Shown in pieces: positions 28,669-36,157 of a stretch of 46,985 nt of DNA (position 1 is the first letter of the stretch; each line of letters begins with the position of its first letter). The stretch covers positions 1 through 46,985 of the forward strand of contig DATJJM010000048.1 in assembly GCA_035492535.1 (NCBI GenBank), in the 5' to 3' direction. Position numbers and translations under genes: made by a program. This DNA comes from JAMXLO01 sp035492535. Lineage in GTDB: Bacteria > Pseudomonadota > Alphaproteobacteria > Acetobacterales > Acetobacteraceae. The notes under the pieces are model-generated. The model made no database searches. It had not been told where the DNA came from and saw only the letters and a program-made list of their open reading frames with translations.

Positions 28669-29859
28669 ATGGACCTGAGCCTCTCCGACAAGCACCGCGC
28701 TCTGCAAGAGGAAGTGCGAAGCTTCGTCCGCACCCACGGTCACAAATCGCCGAAGCTCGGCGGCGGCCGCAAACGCCCCGACCAGAAAACCCGCGAATGG
28801 CAGAGACTCCTTGTCGACCACGGCTATGTCGGTCGCACCATTCCCCGCGAGTACGGCGGCTCCGGCCTCGAACCCGACGTCCTCGAAGCCGCCGTCATCG
28901 CCTCTGAATTCGCCGCCGCCGGTATCTACGCCGGCATGACCAACCAGGGCATCAGCATGCTGGTCCCCACCCTCCTCGAAGTCGGCACCCCCGAACAGAA
29001 GAAGCAGTGGGTGGAAAAGACCATCCGAGGCGACGTCATCTGGTGCCAGGGCTATTCCGAGCCAGGTTCCGGCAGCGATCTCGCCTCCCTCTCCACCAAG
29101 GGCGTCCTGGAAAACGACCACTTCGTCGTCAACGGCCAGAAGATCTGGACCAGCAGCGCGCACTACGCCGACTGGATGTTCCTGCTTTGCCGCACCGAGC
29201 CCCACGCCTCCAAGCACGACGGCATCTCGTATCTACTCCTGTCCATGCAGACCCCCGGCATCGAGGTCCGCCCCCTCCGCACCATGACCGGACGCGCCGA
29301 ATTCAACGAGGTCTTCTTCACCGACGTCCGCGTGCCCGCCGACCAGATCGTGCTCGGCCGAGGCAAAGGCTGGTACGTCGCCAACGTCACCCTCAAGCAC
29401 GAACGCTCCATGATCGGCAACGCCGAGAAAATGACCACCCGCCTAGAACAGCTCATCACGCTGCTGAAACAGCGCAACCTGCTGGGCACCACCGAGTACC
29501 GCGACCGCCTGCTCAAGCTGCAAGGCGAGGTCCTCGCCTGGAAAGCCCACAACCTGCGTCTCCTCACGGAAGCCGCGCAGGGCATCGATTCCGGCGTCAA
29601 GCGCATGATCATCAAATACGGCGGCACCATGCTGGGCTTCCGCCTCGCCTCGCTCGCCATTGACGCGCTCGGCACGGACGGCCTGCCCTTCGAAAGTGCC
29701 GGTGAGGATGCCGAAGACGACGACGCCACCACCTGGAACATCGACTACCTCTACGATGTCGGCCTGATGATCGGCGGCGGCTCCAACAATATCCAGAAGA
29801 ACATCATTTCCGAACGCGGCCTCGACATGCCGCGCGAGCCAAAAGTCGCGAGGGCCTGA
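28669..29859 (+). CDS. Acyl-CoA dehydrogenase, larger subunit-like
   Basis: A 396-residue FAD enzyme from the ATG at 28669 with GAGGAGGAAAG upstream. N-terminal helical domain, GYSEPGSGSDLASLSTKGV (FAD/substrate) near residue 125, QKIWTSSAHYADW, and C-terminal GGGSNNIQKNIISERGLDMP. It introduces an alpha,beta double bond in an acyl-CoA. Overlap of its stop with the next start (TGATG) and the smaller dehydrogenase following it recall heteromeric (alpha2beta2) acyl-CoA dehydrogenase pairs used for steroid side chains and similar substrates. The catalytic base is not obvious in the usual place, so it may be elsewhere. Confidence 0.92.
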   Translation: MDLSLSDKHRALQEEVRSFVRTHGHKSPKLGGGRKRPDQKTREWQRLLVDHGYVGRTIPREYGGSGLEPDVLEAAVIASEFAAAGIYAGMTNQGISMLVPTLLEVGTPEQKKQWVEKTIRGDVIWCQGYSEPGSGSDLASLSTKGVLENDHFVVNGQKIWTSSAHYADWMFLLCRTEPHASKHDGISYLLLSMQTPGIEVRPLRTMTGRAEFNEVFFTDVRVPADQIVLGRGKGWYVANVTLKHERSMIGNAEKMTTRLEQLITLLKQRNLLGTTEYRDRLLKLQGEVLAWKAHNLRLLTEAAQGIDSGVKRMIIKYGGTMLGFRLASLAIDALGTDGLPFESAGEDAEDDDATTWNIDYLYDVGLMIGGGSNNIQKNIISERGLDMPREPKVARA

Positions 29860-30893
29860 TGGAATTCGCCCTCTCCGAGGAACAGCGCCTCTTCGCCGAC
29901 TCCCTGCGCGATCTGCTGGCCGACCGCATCACCATCGACTCCCTCCGCCGCCACGCGGATTCCGGCAACGGCTTCGACCCCACCCTGTGGGACCAACTCA
30001 CCCAACTCGGCCTCCCCGGCCTGCTGGTTCCCGAACGCTTCGGCGGCGCCGGCCTCGGCGTGCTCGATGCCGCCGTCGCCGCGGAAGCCATCGGTGGCGC
30101 CGCGGCCTACGCCCCCTTCGCCGGCGCCATCGTCATGGCCACGCTCGCCTTCATCCACGGCGCCACCGAGGCCCAGCAGGACGAATTTCTCCCCGGCATC
30201 GCCGCGGGAGAAATCCGCTTCGGCGTTGGCATCAGCCACGACGGCAGCACAGCCACCGCGGCAATCGACTCCGGCGCCCCCACGCATCTACTGGTGTATC
30301 TACCGGACGGCACCGCCGCCGTGCTCCCTGCCGACACGGCCACCATCCAGATCCACCGCAGCATCGACCGCACGCGCCCCATCGCTGACATCCGCTTCAA
30401 CCCGGCCAACGCCACCATCCTGAACGCCGCCAATGCCCCCCTCGCCGCCATGCACCGCGTGCTGGACGCCGGCCGCATCGTGCTCGCCGCCGATACGTTC
30501 GGCGCCGCCCAGCACATGTTCGACGCGGCGCTGGCCTTCGTGAAGCAGCGCACGCAGTTCAACCGCATCATCGGCAGCTTCCAGGCGGTGAAGCACCAGT
30601 TCGCTGACATGGTCACCGTGCTGGAACCGTGCCGCGCCATGGTCTGGTACGCCGGCTACGCGCAGGACGCACTGCCCGATGAAGCCCGCCTCACCGCCCT
30701 GCAAACCAAGGCGCATCTCGGCGATATCGGCCGCGACATCGCTCGCATGACCACCGAGGCGCACGGCGGCATGGGTTTCACCGACCTGCTCGGCCTGCAC
30801 TACTGGTTCAAGCGCATCAGCTACAATCGCCAGATGCTCGGCAGCCCCGAACAATGCCGCGAGGAAGCTGCGCGCCTGCAAGGATGGGCCTGA
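29859..30893 (+). CDS. Acyl-CoA dehydrogenase family, smaller subunit-like
   Basis: A 344-residue protein starting MEFALSEEQRLFADSLRDLL, overlapping the previous stop. N-domain is complete; the middle beta domain is reduced (variable region residues 125-200), and the C-domain has QFNRIIGSFQAVKHQFADMV and a tail EAHGGMGFTDLLGLHYWFKR. This short form lacks several FAD/substrate motifs present in the larger partner, as in the second subunit of two-gene acyl-CoA dehydrogenases. It is likely to form a complex with the upstream gene product. Its stop overlaps the next start. Confidence 0.9.
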   Translation: MEFALSEEQRLFADSLRDLLADRITIDSLRRHADSGNGFDPTLWDQLTQLGLPGLLVPERFGGAGLGVLDAAVAAEAIGGAAAYAPFAGAIVMATLAFIHGATEAQQDEFLPGIAAGEIRFGVGISHDGSTATAAIDSGAPTHLLVYLPDGTAAVLPADTATIQIHRSIDRTRPIADIRFNPANATILNAANAPLAAMHRVLDAGRIVLAADTFGAAQHMFDAALAFVKQRTQFNRIIGSFQAVKHQFADMVTVLEPCRAMVWYAGYAQDALPDEARLTALQTKAHLGDIGRDIARMTTEAHGGMGFTDLLGLHYWFKRISYNRQMLGSPEQCREEAARLQGWA

Positions 30894-31894
30894 TGCAATC
30901 CTTCATCGATTCCTCCCCCCTGCGCGACGATGGTCCTGCCCTCGCCGCCCGCATGCGCCGCGACGGCTATCTGTTTCTCCGCAACCTGCTGCCACGCGAA
31001 GGCATCGCCCATGTCCAACGCCAGATCGCCGGCATCGCCCGTGACGCCGGCTGGCTGCAACGTGACACCCCATTGGAAGACGCGATCGCCGACCTCGACG
31101 GTTTCTGCGTCGATCCCGACCCCACCTACTTGCAGACTCTCCGCCGCATCAACCGGCTCGAGGACTACCACGCCCTCAAACACCACCCCGTCCTGATCAA
31201 CCTGCTGGAGCGCATGCTCGGCGGTCCCATCCTGCCGCACCCACGCGTGCTGATGCGCAATATCTTCCCGGCCCGCGACGAATACACCACCAAGGCCCAC
31301 CAGGACTTCCCCAACGTCCAGGGCACCACGGAAGTCTATACAGCCTGGATGCCGCTGATCGACTGCCCGATGCACGTCGGTCCGCTTCAGATCGCCACCG
31401 GCTCCCACACCAGCGGCGTCTACGACTTCGGCATCGCCGGAGGCGCCGGCGGCATCGAGATCAAGGACCCGCTCGAAGGCACCTGGGCCTCCAGCGACTT
31501 CGCCGCGGGCGACGTGCTGCTGTTCCACAGCATGGTGGTCCACAAAGGGGTCCCCAACCGCAGCGACAGGCTGCGCATGTCGATGGACGTCCGCTACCAG
31601 CTCGTCAGCGAGCCCTTCAACATCGACAATGCCAATGCCGACGGCCAGCCGCTCTCCTGGGACGACATCTACGCCGACTGGAAATCCGACGCGCTGAAAT
31701 ACTACTGGCAGCGTCTGCCTCTCACCCTGAAGCCCTTCGACCCCATCTGGTTCGACAAGCGCGACGCCCTCGGCTTCGAACTCGGCGAAGCGCGCGACCC
31801 CCGCGCCCGCTCCGTCCTGCAACGTATCGTCGCCCGTGATGCCGACCCCGGCAAGCGGGCACGCGCCCAGCACCTACTGGACGCGCTGCCGTGA
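30893..31894 (+). CDS. Phytanoyl-CoA dioxygenase (PhyH) family protein
   Basis: A 333-residue Fe(II)/2-oxoglutarate oxygenase starting at ATG 30893, inside the overlap TGATG. It has the cupin-like core with the metal HxD motif in AHQDFPNVQ, a second histidine in SMVVHKGVPNRS (with the Arg for 2-oxoglutarate nearby), and the PhyH features WMPLIDCPMHVGPLQI and GSHTSGVYDF. PhyH proteins hydroxylate branched acyl-CoAs or other small molecules. In this operon it could prepare a branched acid for the dehydrogenases. Substrate not known. Confidence 0.9.
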   Translation: MQSFIDSSPLRDDGPALAARMRRDGYLFLRNLLPREGIAHVQRQIAGIARDAGWLQRDTPLEDAIADLDGFCVDPDPTYLQTLRRINRLEDYHALKHHPVLINLLERMLGGPILPHPRVLMRNIFPARDEYTTKAHQDFPNVQGTTEVYTAWMPLIDCPMHVGPLQIATGSHTSGVYDFGIAGGAGGIEIKDPLEGTWASSDFAAGDVLLFHSMVVHKGVPNRSDRLRMSMDVRYQLVSEPFNIDNANADGQPLSWDDIYADWKSDALKYYWQRLPLTLKPFDPIWFDKRDALGFELGEARDPRARSVLQRIVARDADPGKRARAQHLLDALP

Positions 31895-32625
31895 CCAGGT
31901 ACGATGTCCGTCACTACAACAGTATAGGCTCCACCAACGACGAGGCCGTGCGCCTGGCCAACGAAGGCGCCCCGCACGGCACCGTGGTGCACGCTGATCA
32001 GCAGACCGTCGGCCGGGGCCGCCTGTCGCGCAGATGGCAAAGCCCACCCGGCAACCTCTACCTCTCCATCATCCTGCGCCTGGACCTTCCCCCCGAGCGC
32101 ACCACCGAGGTCAGCTTCATCTCTGCCCTCGCAGTCGCCGATGCCATCGAAACGATGTTGCCGAAGCAGGAACGCACCACGCTGAAATGGCCGAACGACG
32201 TGCTGGTGCGCGACGGCAAGATCTCTGGCATCCTGCTCGAACAGACCGGCGACGCGCTGATCCTCGGCATCGGCATCAACGTGCTCCAGCCGCCGGGCGG
32301 CGTATCCTACAACGTATCCACAATCGTCGGCTGCGGTGGCCTCGGCACCGTCGATGGCACCCGCAGCGCACTGCTGGCGGCACTCGCCAACTGGCTGGAC
32401 ATCTGGCAGCGCGACGGCTTCGCCGCTGTCCGCTCCACCTGGCTCGCACGCGCCCACGCGCCAGGCACCACGCTTCGCGTGCAAATCGGCGACCACACCA
32501 TCGAAGGCCGTTTCGCCGATCTTGCACCCGACGGCGCACTGCTCCTGGACACCGCCGAAGGACGCAAACGCTACGTGGCCGGCGACACATCCCTCTCCGC
32601 CCCTGGGGGCGGAGAGGTCAGGTGA
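31891..32625 (+). CDS. birA: Biotin--[acetyl-CoA-carboxylase] ligase
   Basis: A 244-residue biotin protein ligase without the N-terminal repressor helix-turn-helix, starting at a GTG that overlaps the PhyH stop. Family motifs are STNDEA near residue 14, GRGRLSRRWQSPPGNLY around 42-58, and KWPNDVLVRDGKISGILLEQ around 99-118. It attaches biotin to carboxylase carrier proteins. Its last eight or so residues are encoded by the palindromic repeat at 32593, an unusual tail. Linkage to the operon may be only positional. Confidence 0.93.
   Translation: MTRYDVRHYNSIGSTNDEAVRLANEGAPHGTVVHADQQTVGRGRLSRRWQSPPGNLYLSIILRLDLPPERTTEVSFISALAVADAIETMLPKQERTTLKWPNDVLVRDGKISGILLEQTGDALILGIGINVLQPPGGVSYNVSTIVGCGGLGTVDGTRSALLAALANWLDIWQRDGFAAVRSTWLARAHAPGTTLRVQIGDHTIEGRFADLAPDGALLLDTAEGRKRYVAGDTSLSAPGGGEVR
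32593..32618. repeat. Perfect 12-bp palindrome, copy 3
   Basis: CCTCTCCGCCCC pairs exactly with GGGGCGGAGAGG around the loop TG. It overlaps the end of birA and is of the same general type as the repeats at 3824 and 23567; it may also serve as a transcription stop. Confidence 0.6.
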
Positions 32626-32847
32626 GGTGGGGGACCGGCCGCCCCCCTCCACACCGACCGGATTGTTTCACGTGAAAATCGCCGGCGTGCTGCCCGTATT
32701 TCATCGCTTCGCTCCTCTCGTTGCCCGGCAACGGGAGTTATCAGCCAACCCGACAAGGCAAGCGACCCATCCCTCTGTCACACAAAGGGGCTTTCGCAGG
32801 TGCGGCATAAGTTCCATGCTGTTGCCCAATCCAGAACAGAGGCACGC

Positions 32848-33447
32848 ATGTCCGGGACCGTCCAGGCTGAACCTCAGACCCAGCCCGCCGACACCCAGCC
32901 GGTGGTGGTGAAGAAGTATGCCAACCGGCGGCTGTACAATACCGAAAGTTCCAGCTACATCACGCTCGACAACCTGGCCGAGATGGTCCGCCAGGGACGC
33001 GACTTCGTCGTCTACGATGCCAAGACCGGCGAGGACATCACCCGTTCCGTCCTCACCCAGATCATCGTCGAGGAAGAAGGCAAGGGACGCGCCCTTCTCC
33101 CGACCGCCTTCCTCCGCCAGCTCATTGGCTTCTACGGCGACCAGATGCAAAGCCTGGTGCCCCGGTTCCTCGAACAGGCGATGGGTGCCTTCGCCCAACA
33201 GCAGGACCAGGTGCGCTCCGCCATGCAGAAGACCATGGGCTCCATGGGCACCCTGTTCCCGTTCGGCAATATGGAAGAGGTCGGGCGGCAGAACTTGGCG
33301 ATGATGGAGCGTGCGCTCAGCCTGTTCACCCCATTCTACCGAGCCCAGGATGCCGCGCCCTCCACCCAGTCCGAGGAAATCGCCGCCCTGCGCGCCGAGG
33401 TGGCATCCCTGCGCCGCCAGCTGGAGGAAGCCCGCGGCAAGATCTGA
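32848..33447 (+). CDS. phaR: Polyhydroxyalkanoate synthesis regulator PhaR
   Basis: A 199-residue protein from the ATG at 32848 with AGAGG six bases upstream. The conserved PHB/PHA accumulation regulator DNA-binding domain is at residues 21-83: KKYANRRLYNTESSSYITLD, then MVRQGRDFVVYDAKTGEDIT, RSVLTQIIVEEE. A PHB granule-associated C-terminal helical domain and a coiled coil (EIAALRAEVASLRRQLEEA) follow. PhaR binds PHA granules and represses phasin genes. No phaP or phaC is nearby, so target genes lie elsewhere. Frames upstream starting at 32800 are rejected. Confidence 0.93.
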   Translation: MSGTVQAEPQTQPADTQPVVVKKYANRRLYNTESSSYITLDNLAEMVRQGRDFVVYDAKTGEDITRSVLTQIIVEEEGKGRALLPTAFLRQLIGFYGDQMQSLVPRFLEQAMGAFAQQQDQVRSAMQKTMGSMGTLFPFGNMEEVGRQNLAMMERALSLFTPFYRAQDAAPSTQSEEIAALRAEVASLRRQLEEARGKI

Positions 33448-33470
33448 AAACCAACCGACCCTCGCCGCCC

Positions 33471-34601
33471 CTAAAGCAGCTTCGTCAGATCGTCCCAGCC
33501 ATACGCGACACCCACGGACACAAACCCGTCCCGTTCCTCCTCGCGCCGCAGGATCTCCCTGCCACCGAGCGTCTCATAAAACCTGCGAGCCGGCGTATTC
33601 GCCTCCAACACCCACAGCGAGGCCGCTGTATGCCCGCGATCCAGCAGATCGCGCGCCATCAACGCCATCAGGCGGCGGCCCACCCTGCGCCGCTGCGCCG
33701 CCCGCAGCACATAGATCGCCCCGATCTCCGCCGAGAACGGCAGGGACGCATCGCGCTGCGGCCCCGCGGATCCGAAGCCGATAATCGCCCCGTCCTGCTC
33801 GGCAAGCTGCACGCTCGCCCCGCTTTCGATGATGCCATGCCACATCGCGGCCCGCCGGCCAGCGTCCAGGCCAGCCAGCACGTCATCGGGGATCAAGCCG
33901 GCATAGGCCTCGCGCCAGGCCTGGACATGCGCGACCCCAAGCGCCTCGACATCGGCCACCGTGGCCAGCCGGAAGCAAGGCCATGCCTGCCGAGCATTTA
34001 CAATGAATTCAAGGATCAACGCCGGATCCTTCACACCACGTGCCCGCTCCACGCCAGACGACACATCGACAGCCGGCGCTCCCGTCATGGCCACTGCCTC
34101 CGCCACGTTGGCGACCGTCAGCCCGCCCGCCAGGATCCAGGGCGCCGGCGCCGTCCAGCCGCGCAGCAGGGACCAGTCGAAGCTGGTCGCGTTGCCGCCC
34201 GGCCTGGTCGCCCCCGCCGGCGCCTTGGCTTCCAGCAACAGCCGGTCAGCACCCTCGGCCGATCCAGGCAGGTCCCGCCCGCTCTCAATCGCAACCGGGC
34301 GCCAGACCGGCAACCCGAAGCGCGCGCACAGCGCCAGAAGGTCCTGCCCGCCATAAACCTGCAAAGCGTCCAGCCGAATGGCATCGAGCGCCGCGGCAAT
34401 CGCCTCAAGCGCCGGGTTCACGAACAGACCCACCCGTGCCGGTCCCCCCGGCGAGCGGGCCGACAGCTCAGCCGCCTGCTGCGGCGTGACATAGCGCGGC
34501 GACCGCGGAAAGAAATTGAACCCTACCCAGTCGGCTCCCGCCTCGATGCTGGTATCGAACGCAACGGCATCGTTGATGCCGCAGATCTTGACCCTGGTCA
34601 T
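33471..34601 (-). CDS. trpF: Phosphoribosylanthranilate isomerase fused to a GNAT acetyltransferase
   Basis: One open frame of 376 residues. Residues 1-207 are TrpF: MTRVKICGIND with catalytic Cys7, LQVYGGQ, LPGGN-like PGGNATSFDW, LAGGLTVANV and DVSSGVERARGVKDP, the isomerase of tryptophan synthesis. Residues 208-376 are a GNAT domain: FRLATVADVEALGVAHVQAW, IGAIYVLRAAQRRRVGRRLM and an aromatic tail. There is no stop, start or shift at the junction. The usual general-acid Asp of TrpF (in LLD) appears as E124 in LLLEAKAP. Its ATG overlaps the stop of lapA (ATGA). No trpB follows, unlike most genomes. Confidence 0.88.
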   Translation of the reverse strand: MTRVKICGINDAVAFDTSIEAGADWVGFNFFPRSPRYVTPQQAAELSARSPGGPARVGLFVNPALEAIAAALDAIRLDALQVYGGQDLLALCARFGLPVWRPVAIESGRDLPGSAEGADRLLLEAKAPAGATRPGGNATSFDWSLLRGWTAPAPWILAGGLTVANVAEAVAMTGAPAVDVSSGVERARGVKDPALILEFIVNARQAWPCFRLATVADVEALGVAHVQAWREAYAGLIPDDVLAGLDAGRRAAMWHGIIESGASVQLAEQDGAIIGFGSAGPQRDASLPFSAEIGAIYVLRAAQRRRVGRRLMALMARDLLDRGHTAASLWVLEANTPARRFYETLGGREILRREEERDGFVSVGVAYGWDDLTKLL

Positions 34602-34888
34602 GCCGGTGGCAGTGGCGGCAGCCGTGCCTTCAGTGACTGCACTTCCGCCTCCAGCAGCCGCACCGCCTGTTCCGCCCGGCGCGCCCGGCTCCGCTGGGCC
34701 AGCACCGAGAACCAGACGAGGAATCCGCCCATCAGGAACGCAATCGCCACGGCGGCCAGGATTGCCAGCGACAACGGCACTTCCAGCGAAAAGTCCGTCG
34801 GCCACAACCCAAGCGTCACCGCCGCCCGGTTGGACAGCGCGAACACCACCATCAGCAGCAGCAGCGGAAGCCCGATGACTAGGCGCAT
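34598..34888 (-). CDS. lapA: LapA-family (DUF1049) inner membrane protein
   Basis: A 96-residue protein with two N-terminal membrane helices (LVIGLPLLLLMVVFALSNRA and LAILAAVAIAFLMGGFLVWF) and a cytoplasmic coiled coil (RAEQAVRLLEAEVQSLKA). The family (lipopolysaccharide assembly protein A domain) commonly follows ihfB in this operon, which supports the call. The start may be the ATG at 34888 or 34897. Its stop overlaps trpF. Confidence 0.85.
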   Translation of the reverse strand: MRLVIGLPLLLLMVVFALSNRAAVTLGLWPTDFSLEVPLSLAILAAVAIAFLMGGFLVWFSVLAQRSRARRAEQAVRLLEAEVQSLKARLPPLPPA

Positions 34889-34898
34889 GGCATGCAAT

Positions 34899-35198
34899 TC
34901 AGGACGCGCGCGCCGGCCGCCCCTTGTTCACGCGCTCGCGCAGTTCCTTGCCCGCCTTGAAGAACGGCACCGCCTTCTCGTCCACCGGCACGGCCTCGCC
35001 GGTCCGCGGGTTGCGGCCCGTCCGCGCGTTCCGCCGCTTGACAGTGAAGGCGCCGAAGCCGCGCAGCTCCACCCGCTCGCCTCGCGCCAGTGCACCGGTG
35101 ATCTGATCGAAAACCGTCGCAACGATCAGCTCGACATCCGCGCCCCTCAGGTGTGGATTGTTGGCGGCCAACTCCGCGATCAGCTCCGATTTGGTCAT
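34899..35198 (-). CDS. ihfB: Integration host factor subunit beta
   Basis: A 99-residue HU/IHF-family DNA-bending protein. MTKSELIAELAANNPHL starts the helical arm; the conserved core is VELRGFGAFTVKRRNARTGR with NPRTGEAV, and the beta-ribbon ends in VPFFKAGKELRERVN. The RRNARTGRNP form is that of IhfB rather than HU. It lies between sppA and lapA, as usual in alphaproteobacteria. Confidence 0.93.
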   Translation of the reverse strand: MTKSELIAELAANNPHLRGADVELIVATVFDQITGALARGERVELRGFGAFTVKRRNARTGRNPRTGEAVPVDEKAVPFFKAGKELRERVNKGRPARAS

Positions 35199-35221
35199 GC
35201 CCCCAGCCGATGACGGACGGT

Positions 35222-36145
35222 TCAGTCACCGGAACGTTGCCAGAGCGCCTGCGCCCCGTCAAGCTTAACTCCTTGGGACAAAACGGTTTTCCAAAGACTG
35301 TCGATAATCCAGCTCAGGCTGGATGACAGCACGCGCGATGTCAGACCGCCTGTCGTGAGGTCCTCCGTCGGCAGGCTGGACGGCACACCCTTCTCCTTGG
35401 CCAGCCAGTCACGGGCAGCGCGTTCGCCGCCAATCTGGTCGACCAGCCCCAGGTTCAGTGCCTGCCGGCCGGTATAGGGCCGCCCATCCGCCAGCGTCCG
35501 CACCTTATCCGGGTCCATGTGGCGTCCCCGCGCAACCATGGTCACGAACTGGTCATACATGTCCATCACCAGCCCTTGCAGCACCTGCCGCCCTTCCGGC
35601 GACAGCGGCCTGGTGTAGCTCGGCTGGTCCTTCAGCGGCCCCGAGACGATGGGCTCGGAATTGATCCCCAGCTTGCCCAGCAGCCCCGAGATATCCCCCG
35701 TCTCCAGGAGCACGCCGATGGACCCGGTCAGTGTCGCTTCGCTGGCAAAGATCCGTGCCGCGGGAACCGAGATCATATAGCCAGCCGACGCCGCCACCCC
35801 GCCCATCACGGCAACGACCGGCTTCTTCGCCGCCACCCGCACGATGGCATTGTGCAGCGCCTCGCCGCCCGCCACGCTGCCGCCGGGACTGTCCACCGAG
35901 ACAATCACCGCCTTGATGTTGGCATTGTCGGCCAGCTTGTCGATCGCGTCGGTCAGCTTGCGGTCCTGGGTGATGATGCCGCTCACCACCACCCGCTCGA
36001 CCCGTGCGCCCTCGAACCCGACACGCTCGCCCCGCAGCGCCACCAGCACCGCGGCAAGCACCGCCAGCACGGCAAAGCCGCGCCAGAAAAACAGGCGCCG
36101 CTTGAGGCGGCGCCTGTCCAACAAAAGATCGGTTTCCAGGCTCAC
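35222..36145 (-). CDS. sppA: Signal peptide peptidase SppA (protease IV)
   Basis: A 307-residue serine protease that removes leftover signal peptides in the inner membrane, starting from a GTG at 36145. One N-terminal membrane helix (about residues 20-37). The catalytic dyad is the Ser120 of ASAGYMIS and Lys172 of SGPLKDQ, with the SDK-type spacing of 36 kDa bacterial SppA. The oxyanion loop DSPGGSVAGGE is at 85-95. It follows rpsA by 12 bases and is in the same transcript. Confidence 0.93.
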   Translation of the reverse strand: MSLETDLLLDRRRLKRRLFFWRGFAVLAVLAAVLVALRGERVGFEGARVERVVVSGIITQDRKLTDAIDKLADNANIKAVIVSVDSPGGSVAGGEALHNAIVRVAAKKPVVAVMGGVAASAGYMISVPAARIFASEATLTGSIGVLLETGDISGLLGKLGINSEPIVSGPLKDQPSYTRPLSPEGRQVLQGLVMDMYDQFVTMVARGRHMDPDKVRTLADGRPYTGRQALNLGLVDQIGGERAARDWLAKEKGVPSSLPTEDLTTGGLTSRVLSSSLSWIIDSLWKTVLSQGVKLDGAQALWQRSGD

Positions 36146-36157
36146 AGCCGGCTGACC

